A DNA stretch of 8,162 bases from Elusimicrobiota bacterium (lineage in GTDB: Bacteria > Elusimicrobiota > Elusimicrobia > UBA1565 > UBA9628). Below the pieces are notes generated by a model, which saw only the letters and a list, made by a program, of their open reading frames with translations, was not told where the DNA came from and made no database searches. This document shows, piece after piece, positions 6,849 through 8,162 of this stretch. A program made the position numbers and the translations under genes. Positions within the stretch are counted from its first letter, which is position 1. The number at the start of each line of letters is the position of its first letter. The stretch spans positions 1-8,162 of the forward strand of contig JAQUMZ010000103.1 of the NCBI GenBank assembly GCA_028717865.1. Direction: 5' to 3'.

Positions 6849-7613
6849 ATGCCGGTTAAAACATTCGGCCTTCTGGTTCTGGCCTTGGCCTCGGCGGCGC
6901 CGCCGCCCGCGGCCGGCAAGGCTCCCGCCGCCGGCACGTACGCCCCCGAGAGCGTGGCCGCCCTGCCCAATTTCCACAAGCGCTCCGAATGGGACCCCAA
7001 GTGGAAAGAAACCGTTTACGACGCGCCGCTGGGCAACCCCACGCGCATCACCGTGCATCATACCGAGGAGAAGCAGCCCCTGGAGCGGAAAGCGATCATA
7101 ACCGAGCTGCAGCGCCTGCTGCGCATCCATACCAGCAAGGATCCGAAGATCGACGGAAGGGGCTGGTCGGACATCGGCTACCACTTCCTGATCGACGCCA
7201 AGGGCCAGATTTGGGAGGGACGTCCGATTTACGCCCAGGGCTCGCACGTGGCGGGCCAAAATGAAAATAACATAGGCATTTCCCTGATGGGGAATTTCGA
7301 TCTGGAACATACCGAGTACAACAAGGAAATACCGCTAACCAAGCCCACCGCAGCCCAGTTGGAAGCGCTGGCCGCGCTCCTAAACCGTCTGGGAGGCGCT
7401 TACGGCATTCCCCTGGACCGGCAGCACGTGTTCGGGCATCGCGATCTGGACGCCAAAAAGACTTGCCCGGGCCAACGCCTTTACGATCAGCTCGACGCCG
7501 TATGCCAGGCCGCCTCCCGGAAGGCCGCCGCCATGGCCTCGCGCATCGATACCCGGCCGGCCGAGAATATCCAAGAGCGGCTGCGGCTGATCTCGACCGG
7601 ATCGCCCTTCTAG
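6849..7613 (+). CDS. N-acetylmuramoyl-L-alanine amidase (Amidase_2 / PGRP fold), probably exported
   Basis: This 254-residue protein begins with a probable signal peptide (MPVKTFGLLVLALASAA, then a Pro/Ala stretch), so it should act in the periplasm or outside. An Amidase_2 domain follows at about residues 63-220. VHHT (69-72) supplies the first zinc ligand (H70), GYHF (110-113) the conserved Tyr111, and GHRDLDAKKTCPG (196-208) the second and third ligands H197 and C206, the same His-His-Cys set as T7 lysozyme and catalytic PGRPs. NIGISLMGNF (141-150) is the usual central strand. The enzyme would cleave the bond between MurNAc and L-Ala in murein, for turnover, division or defence. No separate binding domain is present; a helical tail of about 35 residues ends the chain. 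Its stop codon overlaps the stop of the convergent GH59 fragment by four bases. Parts of the gene look richer in A/T than its neighbours. Confidence 0.92.
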   Translation: MPVKTFGLLVLALASAAPPPAAGKAPAAGTYAPESVAALPNFHKRSEWDPKWKETVYDAPLGNPTRITVHHTEEKQPLERKAIITELQRLLRIHTSKDPKIDGRGWSDIGYHFLIDAKGQIWEGRPIYAQGSHVAGQNENNIGISLMGNFDLEHTEYNKEIPLTKPTAAQLEALAALLNRLGGAYGIPLDRQHVFGHRDLDAKKTCPGQRLYDQLDAVCQAASRKAAAMASRIDTRPAENIQERLRLISTGSPF

Positions 7614-7813
7614 AGGGAACCCAGGACGTCGCCGCGATACGGCTCGGCGTAGTCGTAGAGCAGGCGCGTGGAGGCGCCGGCGCTCACCGCGCCCACGCCC
7701 TCGAAGACGCGCCCCGCGCCGGCGCCATCCAGGTCCACCCTCACTCGAGCGGCCGCCCGCGCGTCGGATGCGATCGCGCCGAGAACCGCGATCTTCGACA
7801 TATTATTCTCCAT
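7610..7813 (-). pseudogene. Truncated GH59 galactocerebrosidase-like gene, N-terminal fragment
   Basis: The 67-codon reading frame starts at ATG 7813, or more plausibly ATG 7801 (MSKIAVLG). After a weakly hydrophobic, signal-like start it reads RVFEGVGAVSAGAST, then RLLYDYAEPYRGDVL. This resembles the N-terminal signature of GH59 galactosylceramidases as I recall it (FDGIGAVSGGG, SRLL, YPEPYRSQILDYLF). Family members run to several hundred residues. Here similarity stops at VLGSL followed by TAG, where DYLFKP and the rest of the barrel should begin, so all catalytic residues are missing. The sequence beyond the stop codes for the amidase on the other strand. The likeliest reading is a deletion remnant; a free-standing small protein or an assembly join is possible. 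An extended -10-like element lies upstream, so it may still be transcribed. Confidence 0.65.
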
Positions 7814-7819
7814 GGATTT

Positions 7820-7858
7820 CTTCCCGGCCTTTCCGGGATTCTATCAATATCCGGGAAG
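7820..7858. repeat. 8-bp inverted repeat flanking the GH59-fragment promoter
   Basis: CTTCCCGG (7820-7827) and CCGGGAAG (7851-7858) are perfect inverted copies 23 bases apart, with a related TTCCGGGA at 7831-7838 between them. They bracket the putative -10 of the - strand gene, so they could be an operator or a leader hairpin. Because TTCCCGGGAA-type words are self-complementary, the apparent pairing may be overstated. Confidence 0.35.
7838..7846 (-). promoter_or_regulatory. Putative extended -10 (TGA-TAGAAT) of the GH59 fragment
   Basis: On the - strand this reads TGATAGAAT, an extended -10 form, ending 24 bases before the ATG at 7813. A purine run (GGAAAGG, GGGAAGAAA) between it and the start could act as a ribosome binding site. 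No clear -35 box is visible. Confidence 0.35.
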
Positions 7859-7923
7859 GAGAGCGTTGGCCCCGCGGGATTTCCGACACGATTCGCGGCA
7901 GATTTACGCCAAGTTTAAAAACA

Positions 7924-7952
7924 TTGGAGTCATGAATTTTATCATGTAATAT
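7924..7952 (+). promoter_or_regulatory. Putative sigma-70-type promoter of the sigma factor gene
   Basis: TTGGAG (7924-7929) and TAATAT (7947-7952) are separated by 17 bases, the best -35/-10 pair in the window. It lies in the relatively A/T-rich 198-base gap (7814-8011) between the divergent GH59 fragment and the sigma factor gene. The predicted leader is about 50 bases, longer than for the other genes here. Confidence 0.5.
7931..7946. repeat. Inverted repeat inside the promoter spacer (possible operator)
   Basis: CATGA and TCATG form perfect 5-base arms around a 6-base A/T centre. The repeat fills the spacer between the proposed -35 and -10, where a dimeric repressor would block polymerase. 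The arms are short, so chance is possible. Confidence 0.35.
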
Positions 7953-8011
7953 TTCCGCCGCTGGCGCGTAGCATATATGCCGGCCGCGCCGCCCGCACGC
8001 CAGGCCCTAAA

Positions 8012-8162
8012 ATGGATTTTGCGACACTCTATGACCAGCACTTCGCCAAGATATACGCCTACATTCGTTTCCGGGTGGACAGCCCGGAGGCGGCCGATGA
8101 CGTCGCCTCGCGCGTCTTCGAGAAGGCTCTCGACGGCTTGGCGGACTACGATGCCAGGCGCG
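8012..8162 (+). CDS. ECF-type RNA polymerase sigma factor (3' end outside window)
   Basis: Only the first 50 codons are visible. They read as sigma-70 region 2 of the extracytoplasmic function class: LYDQHFAKIYAYIRFRV at 6-22, then the AADDVASRVFEKAL stretch (27-40), equivalent to the usual AEDLTQEVFLKAL that precedes the -10 recognition helix. Starting region 2 within a few residues of the N-terminus is typical of ECF factors, which direct polymerase to a small regulon, often for envelope stress. No Shine-Dalgarno sequence precedes the ATG. The frame is open upstream, but the ATG at 8012 starts exactly where the family similarity begins. An anti-sigma factor, if any, would lie beyond the right edge. 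The divergent GH59 fragment and the envelope-related genes nearby are possible targets, which is inference only. Confidence 0.85.
   Translation, partial: MDFATLYDQHFAKIYAYIRFRVDSPEAADDVASRVFEKALDGLADYDARR

Noticed and set aside
7463..7918. 151-codon + strand frame across the amidase end and the GH59 fragment
   Set aside because: It overlaps the zinc-ligand region of the amidase out of frame and is antisense to the GH59-like peptide; it has no motif of its own.

Overview
The window is GC-rich, densely coding bacterial DNA of chromosomal character. I see no rRNA, tRNA, CRISPR array, insertion sequence or phage gene. A peptidoglycan amidase with a possible export signal, a membrane polysaccharide synthase and a phospholipase D-type enzyme with a possible export signal fit a bacterium with a cell wall, probably Gram-negative. 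The very high GC and the near absence of Shine-Dalgarno sequences would suit several under-studied phyla. Elusimicrobiota is a guess from general impression, and the sequence does not settle it.

Layout, left to right on the + strand: (1) the 3' part of a large membrane glycosyltransferase fused to a NodB-type polysaccharide deacetylase, running in from the left edge; (2) a two-HKD phospholipase D / cardiolipin synthase-like enzyme; (3) a stand-alone, somewhat divergent trpF; (4) an unrecognised 516-residue protein with two membrane segments, followed after 16 bases by (5) a divergent nucleoside-phosphorylase-fold protein, the two probably forming an operon; (6) an N-acetylmuramoyl-L-alanine amidase. 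On the - strand is (7) a 67-codon fragment resembling the N-terminus of GH59 galactocerebrosidases, whose stop codon interlocks with the amidase stop. Divergent from it is (8) the start of an ECF sigma factor that runs off the right edge.

Most of the + strand genes seem to be separate transcription units. Four have a -10-like hexamer just upstream of the start codon (6 to 18 bases away), and none has a convincing Shine-Dalgarno sequence. This suggests leaderless or very short-leader mRNAs. Functionally the neighbourhood leans to the cell envelope (polysaccharide synthesis and deacetylation, phospholipid chemistry, murein cleavage), with trpF as a metabolic outlier. The least explained parts are the membrane protein plus phosphorylase-like pair (4511-6791) and the truncated GH59 gene facing the sigma factor (7610-8162).
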